Part shown: positions 40,233-48,494 of the stretch, piece by piece
Layout: the number at the start of each line of letters is the position of its first letter
Numbering within the stretch: position 1 is the first letter of the stretch
Assembly: GCA_947623305.1 (NCBI GenBank)
Contig: CANQGQ010000010.1
Location: forward strand, 1 to 64,000
Length of the DNA: 64,000 bases
Direction: 5' to 3'
From: an uncultured Alistipes sp.
Lineage (GTDB): Bacteria > Bacteroidota > Bacteroidia > Bacteroidales > Rikenellaceae
Notes under the pieces: model-generated
Told to the model about the DNA's origin: nothing
What the model saw: the letters and a program-made list of their open reading frames with translations, nothing else
Database searches by the model: none
Made by a program: the position numbers and the translations under genes

Positions 40233-41351
40233 TTACGCATCCGGCGTCGCCGTCGATGAGGCGGTGTACCGCTCCCACTTGGCCAACAACTCCTTGAAGT
40301 CGGCGGGCAGATCGCTTTCGAACAGCACCTGCTTGTGGGTCGTCGGATGCTCGAAGCCCAACAACCGTGCATGCAACGCATGACGCGGCATCGCCGCGAA
40401 GCAGTTTTCGATGAACTGCCGGTATTTCGAGAAGGTCGTACCTTTCAGAATGCGGTCGCCGCCGTAGCGTTCGTCGTTGAACAGCGGATGGCCGATCCAT
40501 GCCATGTGGACGCGGATCTGATGCGTGCGGCCGGTCTCCAACCGGCACTCCACGAGCGTTACATAACCGAAACGCCGCAGCACCTTCCAATGGGTTACGG
40601 CCCATTTGCCCTCCGAACCGTCGGCGAAAACATACATTTTCTGTCGATCCTTGGGGCTGCGGCCGATGTTTCCGGTGATAGTGCCCTCGTCCTCCTCGAA
40701 ATTGCCCCACACCAACGCCACGTAACGCCGTTGGATGGAGTGATCGAAAAACTGTTTGCCCAAACGGGCCAACGCCTGTTCGTTCTTGGCCATCACCAAC
40801 AGCCCCGACGTATTTTTGTCGATGCGGTGCACGAGCCCCGCCCGCGTATTGCCCTCGCTGTACATCGGCAGGTTGCGCAGATGCCACGACATGGCATTGA
40901 CCAACGTGCCGTTGCGGTTGCCGACCCCCGGATGCACCACCATGCCGGCGGGTTTGTCGACCAGCACGATGTCGTCGTCCTCGTAGGGAATGACGAGCGG
41001 AATCTCCTCGGGCACGATTTCGTACTCGCGCTTGGGATAGGGCAGCACGATCTGAATCCGATCGAACGGTTTTACGCGATAGCTCGACTTGGCTATCGAC
41101 CCATTCACCAGGATGTTGCCGCTGTCGGCCGCCGCCTGGATGCGATTGCGCGAGCAGTGCAACATGTGAGCCGTCAGGAACTTGTCGAGCCGCAACAACG
41201 ATTGCCCCTTGTCCGCCGTAATCGCGAAATGCTCGTAAAGCCCCGCAGCTTCATCGTCCTCATCGCTCGCCGCACCTGCGTCGATTTCAGCCTCCTCGGG
41301 TAGAAATTCATCGGCCGGTCGGCTCTCCGGCCTGTTGCGCACCTCGTCCAT
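40233..41351 (-). CDS. RluD-type 23S rRNA pseudouridine synthase
   Basis: A 372-residue pseudouridine synthase of the RluA/RluD family. It has an N-terminal S4 RNA-binding domain (about residues 50-110, LRLDKFLTAHMLHCSRNRIQAAADSG) and a catalytic domain with the active-site Asp in GLVHRIDKNTSGLLVMAK. The region before S4 is an acidic extension of about 45 residues. RluD proper modifies 23S rRNA 1911/1915/1917; RluA-group targets vary, so the exact site is not certain. Its ATG shares one base with the TGA of the upstream PASTA gene (TGATG), indicating coupled translation. Confidence 0.9.
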   Translation of the reverse strand: MDEVRNRPESRPADEFLPEEAEIDAGAASDEDDEAAGLYEHFAITADKGQSLLRLDKFLTAHMLHCSRNRIQAAADSGNILVNGSIAKSSYRVKPFDRIQIVLPYPKREYEIVPEEIPLVIPYEDDDIVLVDKPAGMVVHPGVGNRNGTLVNAMSWHLRNLPMYSEGNTRAGLVHRIDKNTSGLLVMAKNEQALARLGKQFFDHSIQRRYVALVWGNFEEDEGTITGNIGRSPKDRQKMYVFADGSEGKWAVTHWKVLRRFGYVTLVECRLETGRTHQIRVHMAWIGHPLFNDERYGGDRILKGTTFSKYRQFIENCFAAMPRHALHARLLGFEHPTTHKQVLFESDLPADFKELLAKWERYTASSTATPDA

Positions 41352-42325
41352 CAATCGAAAAAGCCTTCGTTATCGTAGCGGAATCCATCCGTCGCCGGTT
41401 CCGTCGTTGCATCCGCGGCTTCCTGCAATGCCGCAGCCACCGAATCGGCCCGCTCCTGCTCTGCCCGCAATCGCTCGGCAGCCAAGGCTTTGGCTGCTTT
41501 TTCGGCCAATTCGATCTGTTCTTCGACCTTCTTCCGATCGAGCGTCAACCGCAACTCGACCCGCGTACCGAGAGTAACCGTCCGTTCGGCCGCAGGCGAC
41601 TGGATATAGACGCAGGCATCCCGCTGGTTCAACAGATTGATGCCCTCGTCGAACCCGAGGCGGCCGACATTCAATCCCAACTCCCACAACCGGCTTTTCG
41701 CCTGTTTGAGCGAAAAACCGACGAGCATCGGAACGACCGTCGCATCGTTCCCGGGCTCGGCCCCCACATAGAGCGTAACGCCCGAACCGATTCCCGCCTC
41801 GATTTTCGAATCTTCCGACACCCGTTTCCGCTCGCAGAACTCCTCCAGCACATAATTGGTGGCAATATCGGGACGATAAATCAACTCGGCGATCTCCAAT
41901 CCGGCGATTTCCAGCATGTTTTTGGCCTGCCGCAGCGACCGTCCGGCTACATAGGGCACGGGCACCCGCTTCTCGCGGAACGAATTGATGGTCAGATAAA
42001 TCGTACGGCCCGGTTTAACCTCGACGCCTCCTTCGGGCAACTGGTCGAGCACGACGCCGCCTTCGTAAGCCGGCACGAACAACGAATCGTTGACGCAAAG
42101 CCGCAACCGATTCTCGTGGGCGACACGTTGGGCCTCATCCAGCCGCAGACCCGTAAAGTCCGGCACCCGGCGTCGGGCGCCGTGTCGCGTACCTACTTGC
42201 ATGACGAGATGGGCGGCCACGGCCATAGCGAGGATGATGACGACGATCAAAACGATATTCCACAGTAGCGGATACTGCTGTTTGTATCGTTCGATAAGGG
42301 TTCGGGAGGTTTGTTTCACGGACAT
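41351..42325 (-). CDS. PASTA-domain membrane protein
   Basis: A 324-residue protein with a short cytoplasmic N-terminus, one transmembrane helix (about residues 22-44, LWNIVLIVVIILAMAVAAHL) and three PASTA repeats (about 50-110, 115-190, 195-265; VPDFTGLRLDEAQRVA, VPYVAGRSLRQAKNML, VPMLVGFSLKQAKSRL). The C-terminus is a charged Ala/Glu coiled-coil (VEEQIELAEKAAKALAAE). PASTA domains bind peptidoglycan fragments. There is no kinase or transpeptidase domain, so this is a stand-alone PASTA protein common in Bacteroidetes, possibly scaffolding cell-wall synthesis. It is in an operon with the LptF/G-type gene (nine-base gap) and the pseudouridine synthase. Confidence 0.88.
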   Translation of the reverse strand: MSVKQTSRTLIERYKQQYPLLWNIVLIVVIILAMAVAAHLVMQVGTRHGARRRVPDFTGLRLDEAQRVAHENRLRLCVNDSLFVPAYEGGVVLDQLPEGGVEVKPGRTIYLTINSFREKRVPVPYVAGRSLRQAKNMLEIAGLEIAELIYRPDIATNYVLEEFCERKRVSEDSKIEAGIGSGVTLYVGAEPGNDATVVPMLVGFSLKQAKSRLWELGLNVGRLGFDEGINLLNQRDACVYIQSPAAERTVTLGTRVELRLTLDRKKVEEQIELAEKAAKALAAERLRAEQERADSVAAALQEAADATTEPATDGFRYDNEGFFD

Positions 42326-42334
42326 AACGACAGG

Positions 42335-43438
42335 TCATTTGGGTGCCTTGCGGTAGAGGTACACGGCAATGCACAGATAGATGATATTCGGGAGCCACAC
42401 GGCGATCCACGGCGGGAGGGTGCCGCTCTTGGCGAACTCGGCGAAGAAACGGTTGAACAGGATGTAGGAGAAACAGAGCGTGATGCCGATGCCGATGTGC
42501 AGGCCGGTACCGCCCCGCACCTTGCGCGAGGAGAGCGACACGCCGATCAGGGTCAGAATGAAGGTCGAAAGCGGATAGGCGAAACGCGAATGCCGTTCCA
42601 CCTCGATGATGCCGAGTTCGTCGGAGCCCTTGTCGCGCTGCTGGTTCAGAAAGTCGTTGAGCTGCGCGATGTTCATCGTCTGGATCAGTTCGCTGATACG
42701 GCCCAGTTCGGTGGCCTCCAAATTGATGAGGGTATCGAGATTGCGATGTTGCGAGAAGCTCTCCATGCCCGTCGAATCGAACATCCGCTGCGTATAGCGC
42801 AGGGCCGTCCACCGTTTGGTTTCAGGATCGAAATGCACGTCGGCCGCCTCCAACGAATGGGTCATCGTCCCGCCGTCGTAATGTTCCAACGCGAAGAACG
42901 AAGCCTGCTGGTTCTGCTCGCTGTACCCGCGGATGTAGGCGAACGTCCCGGGGTCGATCTGGCGATAGATATGTCGGTCGTAGGTGCCTTTGGTGTGGCG
43001 CTTGATGTACTGTTGCTCGAACCGGACGATGTGCTGCTGCGAAATGGGGATCAACCAAAGGCTCAACAGCAGCGACAGAGCGGCGATGATGACCGCCCCG
43101 AGAAAATAGGGCCACATGAGCCGCCGGAACGACATACCGCCCGAAAGCATGGCGATGATTTCGGTCTGGTAGGCCATCTTCGAGGTGAAGAAGATGCAGG
43201 CGATGAAGGTGAACAGGCCGCTGAACTGATTGATGAAAAAGGGAATGAAATTCAGGTAATAATCGAAAACGATCGCTTTGAACGGGGCTTTGAGTTCCGT
43301 GAAGTCGTCGATCTTCTCCACGTAGTCGAACGTTACCACGATGACGATGATCATGGCGATGGCGAAAAAGTAGGTCGACAGGAACTTTCCCAGTATGTAG
43401 CGGTCCAGAATCTTGAACCCGGGCGATTGCAGCTTCAT
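42335..43438 (-). CDS. LptF/LptG-family permease (YjgP/YjgQ)
   Basis: A 367-residue inner-membrane protein of the LptF/LptG group, which with LptB drives LPS transport to the outer membrane. It has three helices near the N-terminus (ILDRYILGKFLSTYFFAIAM, NFIPFFINQFSGLFTFIACI), a periplasmic beta-jellyroll in the middle, and three C-terminal helices. F and G cannot be told apart by eye. The ATG at 43438 is preferred over a TTG three codons earlier because the -7 box ends six bases before it, overlapping that TTG. It leads the operon with the PASTA and pseudouridine synthase genes. Confidence 0.87.
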   Translation of the reverse strand: MKLQSPGFKILDRYILGKFLSTYFFAIAMIIVIVVTFDYVEKIDDFTELKAPFKAIVFDYYLNFIPFFINQFSGLFTFIACIFFTSKMAYQTEIIAMLSGGMSFRRLMWPYFLGAVIIAALSLLLSLWLIPISQQHIVRFEQQYIKRHTKGTYDRHIYRQIDPGTFAYIRGYSEQNQQASFFALEHYDGGTMTHSLEAADVHFDPETKRWTALRYTQRMFDSTGMESFSQHRNLDTLINLEATELGRISELIQTMNIAQLNDFLNQQRDKGSDELGIIEVERHSRFAYPLSTFILTLIGVSLSSRKVRGGTGLHIGIGITLCFSYILFNRFFAEFAKSGTLPPWIAVWLPNIIYLCIAVYLYRKAPK

Positions 43439-43532
43439 GGTGTGCAAAGATACGAATAAGCAAGCGCAAAAACAAGTTTACTTGTTTTTGCCGAGCGGAA
43501 GTATCTCCGGCGAAGCCAAAGATACGAAAAAA
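43439..43532 (-). repeat. R3 repeat upstream of the LptF/G-type gene
   Basis: On the minus strand it has TCGTATCTTTGGCTTCGCCGG and AGATACTTCCGCTCGGCA. The hairpin AAAACAAG/CTTGTTTT (43470-43492) follows, then GCGCTTGCTTATTCG and TATCTTTG (complement 43445-43452), six bases from the ATG. One module of the R3 family, with different hairpin sequence but the same plan. Confidence 0.8.
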
Positions 43533-44669
43533 TCAGAGACGGCGTCCCAGTTTGGCGACCATCGTCTCTTTCCAGGGCAGAAAATCGCCGGCTGCGATGT
43601 GCTCGCGGGCCATCGACACCAGTCGCAGATAGAATGCGATGTTATGCAGCGAAGCGATCTGCGCCGCCAGCATTTCGCCGCACACCGTCAGATGATGCAG
43701 ATAGGCTTTCGAATAGAGCCGGTCGACGAAAGCCATGCCCTCGGGATCAATGGGCGAAAAATCATCCTCCCACTTCTTGTTGCGGATGTTGATGGTCCCT
43801 TCGGAGGTGAACAATTGGCCGTTGCGGCCGTTGCGCGTCGGCATCACGCAGTCGAACATGTCCACTCCGCGGGCAATGCCCTCCAGAATGTTCACCGGCG
43901 TGCCCACCCCCATCAGATAACGGGGCCTGTCCTGCGGCAGGACGGCATCGACCACCTCGATCATTTCGTACATCGTTTCGGTCGGTTCCCCCACCGCCAG
44001 ACCGCCGATGGCATATCCGTCGGCATCGTACTGCATCGCATGTTCCGCGGCCCGCACCCGCAAATCGGGATAGGTGCACCCCTGCACGATCGGAAAAAGC
44101 GCCTGGTAATGGCCGTACCTGGGCTGCGTCCGGTGGTAACGGTCGAAACAGCGGTCGAGCCACCGCTGGGTCAGGTCGAGCGATTTGGCCGCATATTCGC
44201 GCGGAGCATCGCCCGGAGGACATTCGTCGAACGCCATCATGATGTCGGCGCCGATGGTTCGCTCGGTATCAATGACGCTTTCGGGCGTGAACAGATGCTT
44301 CGACCCGTCGATGTGCGACCGGAAATGACATCCCTCTTCAGTCAGCTTGCGGCAGGCGGCCAGCGAAAAGACCTGAAAACCGCCGCTGTCGGTGAGCATC
44401 GGCCCCTCCCAGGTCGAAAAACGGTGCACGCCGCCGGCTTTCTCGATGATTTCCATGCCGGGCCGCAGATAAAGGTGATAAGTATTGGCCAGAATGATCT
44501 GGGCCCGCGCCTCGTCGCGCACGTCCCGATGGAAAATTCCCTTGACGGTCGCAGCCGTGCCCACAGGCATGAAGATCGGAGTGTAAATGATGCCGTGATC
44601 GGTCTGCAACTCGCCCGCTCGGGCATGCGTAGCGGAATCCTGGTGTCGGATGGTGAATCGGATGCTCAT
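43533..44669 (-). CDS. tgt: tRNA-guanine transglycosylase (queuine tRNA-ribosyltransferase)
   Basis: A 378-residue TIM-barrel enzyme that exchanges guanine-34 for preQ1 in tRNAs with GUN anticodons. Catalytic features are MLTDSGGFQVFSLA, MAFDECPPGD, GGLAVGEPTETMYEM and the nucleophile Asp in MFDCVMPTRNGRNG. The zinc-binding CxCxxC near the C-terminus is absent: the segment reads DPEGMAFVDRLYSKAYLHHL, with Gly/Ala/Asp in place of the three Cys, though the following His is kept. This may be common in Bacteroidetes Tgt. A TACTTTTG box lies eight bases before the ATG. Confidence 0.9.
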   Translation of the reverse strand: MSIRFTIRHQDSATHARAGELQTDHGIIYTPIFMPVGTAATVKGIFHRDVRDEARAQIILANTYHLYLRPGMEIIEKAGGVHRFSTWEGPMLTDSGGFQVFSLAACRKLTEEGCHFRSHIDGSKHLFTPESVIDTERTIGADIMMAFDECPPGDAPREYAAKSLDLTQRWLDRCFDRYHRTQPRYGHYQALFPIVQGCTYPDLRVRAAEHAMQYDADGYAIGGLAVGEPTETMYEMIEVVDAVLPQDRPRYLMGVGTPVNILEGIARGVDMFDCVMPTRNGRNGQLFTSEGTINIRNKKWEDDFSPIDPEGMAFVDRLYSKAYLHHLTVCGEMLAAQIASLHNIAFYLRLVSMAREHIAAGDFLPWKETMVAKLGRRL

Positions 44670-44677
44670 AATGCCGA

Positions 44678-44685
44678 CAAAAGTA
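44678..44685 (-). promoter_or_regulatory. -7 box for tgt
   Basis: TACTTTTG on the minus strand with eight bases to the ATG, implying a near-leaderless mRNA. Confidence 0.5.
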
Positions 44686-44707
44686 GTCGTTTTTTCCGGG
44701 AAATCCT

Positions 44708-44925
44708 AACCGCGCAAGGGCTTTCAAAAGCGCCCCGTTTGAACGGGGTTCCCGAGGCGGTGGATCGTTGCCATGCTTTTCAACGCTTTCTTCGCTGCCG
44801 ACCACTATTCAGCGGCCCGCGCGGCTCAAAGAGCCGCATCATTTTTAGACAAAACGGTCGCAAGCACGAAAGCCATTGATCGGTTAATAAAAATTTGGCA
44901 TTGCTCTCGCTTATTTGTATCTTCG
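44708..44925. repeat. R1 fragment and partial R3 promoter between tgt and the iron-sulfur operon
   Basis: 44708-44797 is the reverse complement of the R1 module (GGCAGCGAAGAAAGCG ... CTCGGGAACCCCGTTCAAACG) with hairpin CCCCGTTTGAACGGGG at 44733-44748. After a GCGGCTC/GAGCCGC hairpin, 44886-44925 carries a partial R3 end: AAATTTGGCATTGCTCTCGC then TTATTTG and TATCTTCG at 44918-44925, a one-mismatch -7 box, with TTTG 20 bases upstream. Confidence 0.65.
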
Positions 44926-44956
44926 CCTCTGAAAACCTACCGTTTTTCATCATAGT

Positions 44957-46447
44957 ATGTTACGAAAACTTCGAATCGTGCTCGCCGTCCTGTGCTTTGC
45001 GGCCGTAACGCTCCTGTTCCTCGATTTTACCGGAACGTTGCATGCCTGGCTCGGCTGGACGGCCCGAATCCAGTTCCTGCCTGCGCTGCTGGCGCTCAAC
45101 CTCGGGGTCGTGCTGCTGCTGGTCGCACTGACCTTGCTCTTCGGACGGCTCTATTGTTCCGTCATCTGCCCGCTGGGCGTGATGCAAGACATCGTGGCGT
45201 GGTTCGGCAGCCGTGGAAAAAGACGGAAGTTCCGCTATGCCTATTCGCCTGCGAAAAACGGATTGCGTTATGGCGTATTGGCGCTTTTCGTCCTCGCGCT
45301 CGTCGCCGGTGTCGGCTCGTTGGTGGCCCTGCTTGCTCCGTACAGCGCTTATGGACGCATCGCAACCAATCTGTTCGCTCCGATCTATCGGTGGGGCAAC
45401 AACCTGCTCGCTTGGTTCGCCGAACGGGTCGACAGCTATGCCTTTTATTCGACCGACGTGTGGATGCGGTCGCTTCCGACCTTCCTGATTGCCCTCGCGA
45501 CCTTCGTCGTGTTGGCCGTTTTGGCCTGGCGCAACGGACGTACCTATTGCAATACGATCTGTCCGGTGGGAACGGTGCTGGGATTTCTGGCGCGTTACTC
45601 GCTTTTCCGTCCGGTCATCGACACCGAAAAGTGCAACGGTTGCACGCTCTGTTCGCACCGGTGCAAGGCCGCTTGCATCGACGCGAAACACCATACGATC
45701 GACTATTCGCGCTGCGTTGCCTGCATGGATTGCCTCGATGCCTGCGCCCAGGGTGCCATCAGCTATCGCCGGCGTAAGAAACAGCCGGTCGTCGATGTCG
45801 TTGCAGGGCCGGTCGTCGACGTATCGCGCCGGCATTTTCTGACCGGTGCCGCCTTGCTGGTCGGTGCTGCGGCTGCGAAGGCCCAGGAAAAGAAGGTCGA
45901 CGGCGGGTTGGCGGTCCTTCTCGATAAAAAAGTGCCGCATCGGACGACGCCCATCGTCCCGCCCGGAGCGCAAGGATTGTGGCATGTCGCCCGCCATTGC
46001 ACCGGCTGTCAACTCTGCGTCGCGGCTTGTCCCAATGGCGTCCTGCGGCCCTCGACCCGTCTGGAAGCATTGATGCAGCCCGAAAGCTCTTACGAACGCG
46101 GCTATTGCCGTCCGGAGTGCACGAAGTGTTCGGAAGTTTGTCCGGCGGGGGCCATCCATCGCATTACGCCCGAAGAGAAATCGGCCGTCCAGATCGGTCA
46201 TGCCGTGTGGGTCAAGGAGAACTGCATTCCGTTGACCGATGGCGTTTCGTGCGGCAACTGCGCGCGGCATTGTCCGACGGGTGCCATCCAGATGGTTTCG
46301 TCCGATGCCGCGAATCCCGATGCGCCGAAGATTCCCGTGGTGAACGAGGAACGTTGCATCGGATGCGGCGCCTGCGAGAATCTTTGTCCGGCCCGGCCGT
46401 TCAGCGCGATCTATGTCGAAGGGCATCGGGTGCATCGTACGATTTGA
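44957..46447 (+). CDS. NapH/NapG-like fused polyferredoxin
   Basis: A 496-residue membrane iron-sulfur protein. Residues 1-210 are NapH-like: four helices (about 6-23, 40-62, 105-127, 173-191) and the CSVICPLG and CNTICPVG motifs. Two 4Fe-4S sites follow (CNGCTLCSHRC at 226-236, CVACMDCLDAC at 253-263). An internal SRRHFLTGAALLVGAAAA segment (290-308) resembles a twin-arginine signal and would place the rest in the periplasm. That part is NapG-like, with four clusters (CTGCQLCVAAC, CRPECTKCSEVC, a CGNCARHC site, CIGCGACENLC). It likely passes electrons from quinol to the lipoprotein encoded next. Confidence 0.8.
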   Translation: MLRKLRIVLAVLCFAAVTLLFLDFTGTLHAWLGWTARIQFLPALLALNLGVVLLLVALTLLFGRLYCSVICPLGVMQDIVAWFGSRGKRRKFRYAYSPAKNGLRYGVLALFVLALVAGVGSLVALLAPYSAYGRIATNLFAPIYRWGNNLLAWFAERVDSYAFYSTDVWMRSLPTFLIALATFVVLAVLAWRNGRTYCNTICPVGTVLGFLARYSLFRPVIDTEKCNGCTLCSHRCKAACIDAKHHTIDYSRCVACMDCLDACAQGAISYRRRKKQPVVDVVAGPVVDVSRRHFLTGAALLVGAAAAKAQEKKVDGGLAVLLDKKVPHRTTPIVPPGAQGLWHVARHCTGCQLCVAACPNGVLRPSTRLEALMQPESSYERGYCRPECTKCSEVCPAGAIHRITPEEKSAVQIGHAVWVKENCIPLTDGVSCGNCARHCPTGAIQMVSSDAANPDAPKIPVVNEERCIGCGACENLCPARPFSAIYVEGHRVHRTI

Positions 46448-47862
46448 TGAATAGCGAGAGAAACATGGAAACGAAAACGGATAAAAAAATCTCCCGGCGG
46501 GAATTTTTGAAACGGTTGGGGACCGGTGCGGCCGTAACATCGGCGGCGTTGGTGGCCGGATGCACCCCGAAACGGACGACGACCGCGTCGCTGAACGAGG
46601 TTCCGGCCGGCGGCATGACCTATCGTACGAATCCCACTTCGGGCGATCGCGTGTCGCTGCTCGGGTTCGGCATGATGCGCCTGCCGATGGTCAGCGCCCG
46701 CGAGGGCGGCAAAGGCAATGAGGCGATCGACCAGCCGATGGTCAACGAATTGGTGGACTATGCACTGGCGCACGGCGTCAATTATTTCGATACGTCGCCG
46801 GCCTATTGTCAGGGACTCTCGGAACGGGCCACCGGCACGGCGCTGAAACGCCATCCGCGCGACCGCTATTTCATCGCGACGAAACTCTCGAACTTCTCGC
46901 CCGACACGTGGAGCCGAGCGGCGTCGATGCAGATGTATCGCAATTCGTTCAAGGAGCTGCAGGTGGATTACATCGACTACCTGTTGTTGCACGGCATCGG
47001 TATGGGCGGTATGGAGGCGCTGCGGGGTCGTTATTTGGATAACGGGATGCTCGATTTTTTGGTCGAGGAGCGCAAGGCGGGCCGCATCCGCAACCTCGGA
47101 TTCTCCTATCACGGCGACATCGAGGTATTCGATTACCTGCTGTCGCGGCACGACGAGTTCAAGTGGGATTTCGTCCAGATTCAGTTGAACTACTTGGATT
47201 GGAAGTACGCGAAGCAGATCAATCCGCGCAACACCGATGCCGAATACCTCTACGGCGAATTGTCGAAACGGGGCATTCCGGCCGTCATCATGGAGCCGTT
47301 GTTGGGCGGGCGTCTGTCGAATGTGCCCGACAACATCGTGGCGCGGCTGAAGCAGCGCGAACCCGAACGGAGCGTGGCTTCGTGGGCCTTTCGGTTCGCC
47401 GGTTCGTTTCCGGGCGTCCTGACCGTGTTGAGCGGCATGAGGGTGATGGAACATTTGCAGGACAATCTGCGCACCTACAGCCCGCTGCAGCCCTTGACCG
47501 ACGACGAATTCGGTTTCCTGCAACAGACGGCGACGCTGATGATGCAATACAAGACCATCCCCTGCAACGATTGCAAATACTGCATGCCCTGTCCCTACGG
47601 ACTGGACATCCCAGCCATCCTACTGCACTACAACAAGTGTCTCAACGAGGGGTCGATCATCGACGATCCGCAGGACAGCGCCTATCGTCGGGCCCGTCGC
47701 GCCTATCTGATCGGTTACGACCGGTCGGTGCCGAAGCTGCGGCAGGCGAGCCATTGCATCGGGTGCAACCAATGTTCGCCCCATTGTCCGCAGCGCATCG
47801 ACATCCCGCATGAACTGCATCGAATCGACGCCTATGTTGAGAAGTTGAAGCGGAATAAATAA
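46447..47862 (+). CDS. Tat-exported aldo/keto reductase with ferredoxin domain
   Basis: A 471-residue protein. The N-terminus has a twin-arginine signal with lipobox (SRREFLKRLGTGAAV ... ALVAGC), so it is exported folded and lipid-anchored. An aldo/keto-reductase barrel follows with tetrad candidates Asp and Tyr (NYFDTSPAYCQG), Lys (FIATKLSNF) and His (LLLHGIGM). The C-terminal domain has two 4Fe-4S sites (CNDCKYCMPCPYG, CIGCNQCSPHCPQ). The ATG shares a base with the stop of the upstream polyferredoxin gene; an alternative ATG lies six codons on (46465). NAD(P)H is not available in the periplasm, so electrons may come from the neighbouring polyferredoxin. The substrate is unknown. Confidence 0.82.
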   Translation: MNSERNMETKTDKKISRREFLKRLGTGAAVTSAALVAGCTPKRTTTASLNEVPAGGMTYRTNPTSGDRVSLLGFGMMRLPMVSAREGGKGNEAIDQPMVNELVDYALAHGVNYFDTSPAYCQGLSERATGTALKRHPRDRYFIATKLSNFSPDTWSRAASMQMYRNSFKELQVDYIDYLLLHGIGMGGMEALRGRYLDNGMLDFLVEERKAGRIRNLGFSYHGDIEVFDYLLSRHDEFKWDFVQIQLNYLDWKYAKQINPRNTDAEYLYGELSKRGIPAVIMEPLLGGRLSNVPDNIVARLKQREPERSVASWAFRFAGSFPGVLTVLSGMRVMEHLQDNLRTYSPLQPLTDDEFGFLQQTATLMMQYKTIPCNDCKYCMPCPYGLDIPAILLHYNKCLNEGSIIDDPQDSAYRRARRAYLIGYDRSVPKLRQASHCIGCNQCSPHCPQRIDIPHELHRIDAYVEKLKRNK

Positions 47863-47872
47863 AGAATTGCCT

Positions 47873-48079
47873 TTACGGCACGGGGTCGTATCCGCTTCCG
47901 CCCCACGGATGGCAACGCGACAAGCGTTTGACGGTGAGCCACAACCCTTTCAACGGGCCGTATTTGCGAAGTGCTTCGAGTGCATATTGGGAGCAGGTCG
48001 GTGTGAATCGGCACGAAGGCGGGAACAACGGCGAGAGGCACAACTGATAGAATCTCACCAACGCGATCAATGGCCACAC
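47873..48079 (-). CDS. yidD: YidD membrane insertion factor
   Basis: A small protein of about 68 residues, recognised by [20 protein letters not shown] followed by [14 protein letters not shown], with [13 protein letters not shown] at the end, all diagnostic of YidD, which aids YidC-dependent membrane insertion. No ATG is available; GTG at 48079 (followed by [11 protein letters not shown]) is the best start. ATT codons slightly upstream, overlapping the rnpA stop, would give the usual N-terminus of about 13 residues before the FYQ motif. It follows rnpA, the usual order. Its stop converges on the aldo/keto-reductase gene with 10 bases between. Confidence 0.85.
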   Translation of the reverse strand: MWPLIALVRFYQLCLSPLFPPSCRFTPTCSQYALEALRKYGPLKGLWLTVKRLSRCHPWGGSGYDPVP

Positions 48080-48089
48080 GCAAATCCGT

Positions 48090-48458
48090 CTAAAGCCGAT
48101 CGCCGATCGTTTCCAGAATTTTTCGGACTGCACGGTAAATCGTTTTGTAGGGCAGCACCTCTTTCGAGGAGTAGATGAGCGCCAGATCGAGATTGACCGG
48201 TTCGATGTTGGCAAGCAGTTGCTTTTGAAGCCGATAAGCCTCTTTCGTGCGGCGGCGCAGCAGGTTGCGCTTGTTAGCCCGTTTGTGGAACCGTTTCGGC
48301 ACTGAAAAGAGCACCTCCACCGTCGGCAGCGCATCCGTCTCGGCGAACCACACGTATCGGAAAGGGAAAACGAAGCCGCTTTCGCCTTGCTCGAACAGCC
48401 GTCGCACGGCTCCGAACGAACGAAGCCGCTCTGTGCGGGGTAACGAGCAGTCGGACAT
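48090..48458 (-). CDS. rnpA: Ribonuclease P protein component
   Basis: A 122-residue basic protein that binds RNase P RNA for tRNA 5' maturation. Family features are the [15 protein letters not shown] opening and the RNR motif region [22 protein letters not shown]. Length is normal. It lies between hemD and yidD; rpmH, yidC and the origin region that accompany it in many bacteria are not here, which is usual for Bacteroidetes. Confidence 0.95.
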   Translation of the reverse strand: MSDCSLPRTERLRSFGAVRRLFEQGESGFVFPFRYVWFAETDALPTVEVLFSVPKRFHKRANKRNLLRRRTKEAYRLQKQLLANIEPVNLDLALIYSSKEVLPYKTIYRAVRKILETIGDRL

Positions 48459-48494
48459 GGGCAGGCAGGTATTTTCGATTCGTTTGCGCGGCTG

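Noticed and set aside
44670..44677. preQ1 riboswitch upstream of tgt
   Set aside because: The leader is at most a few bases; there is no place for even the small class I aptamer.
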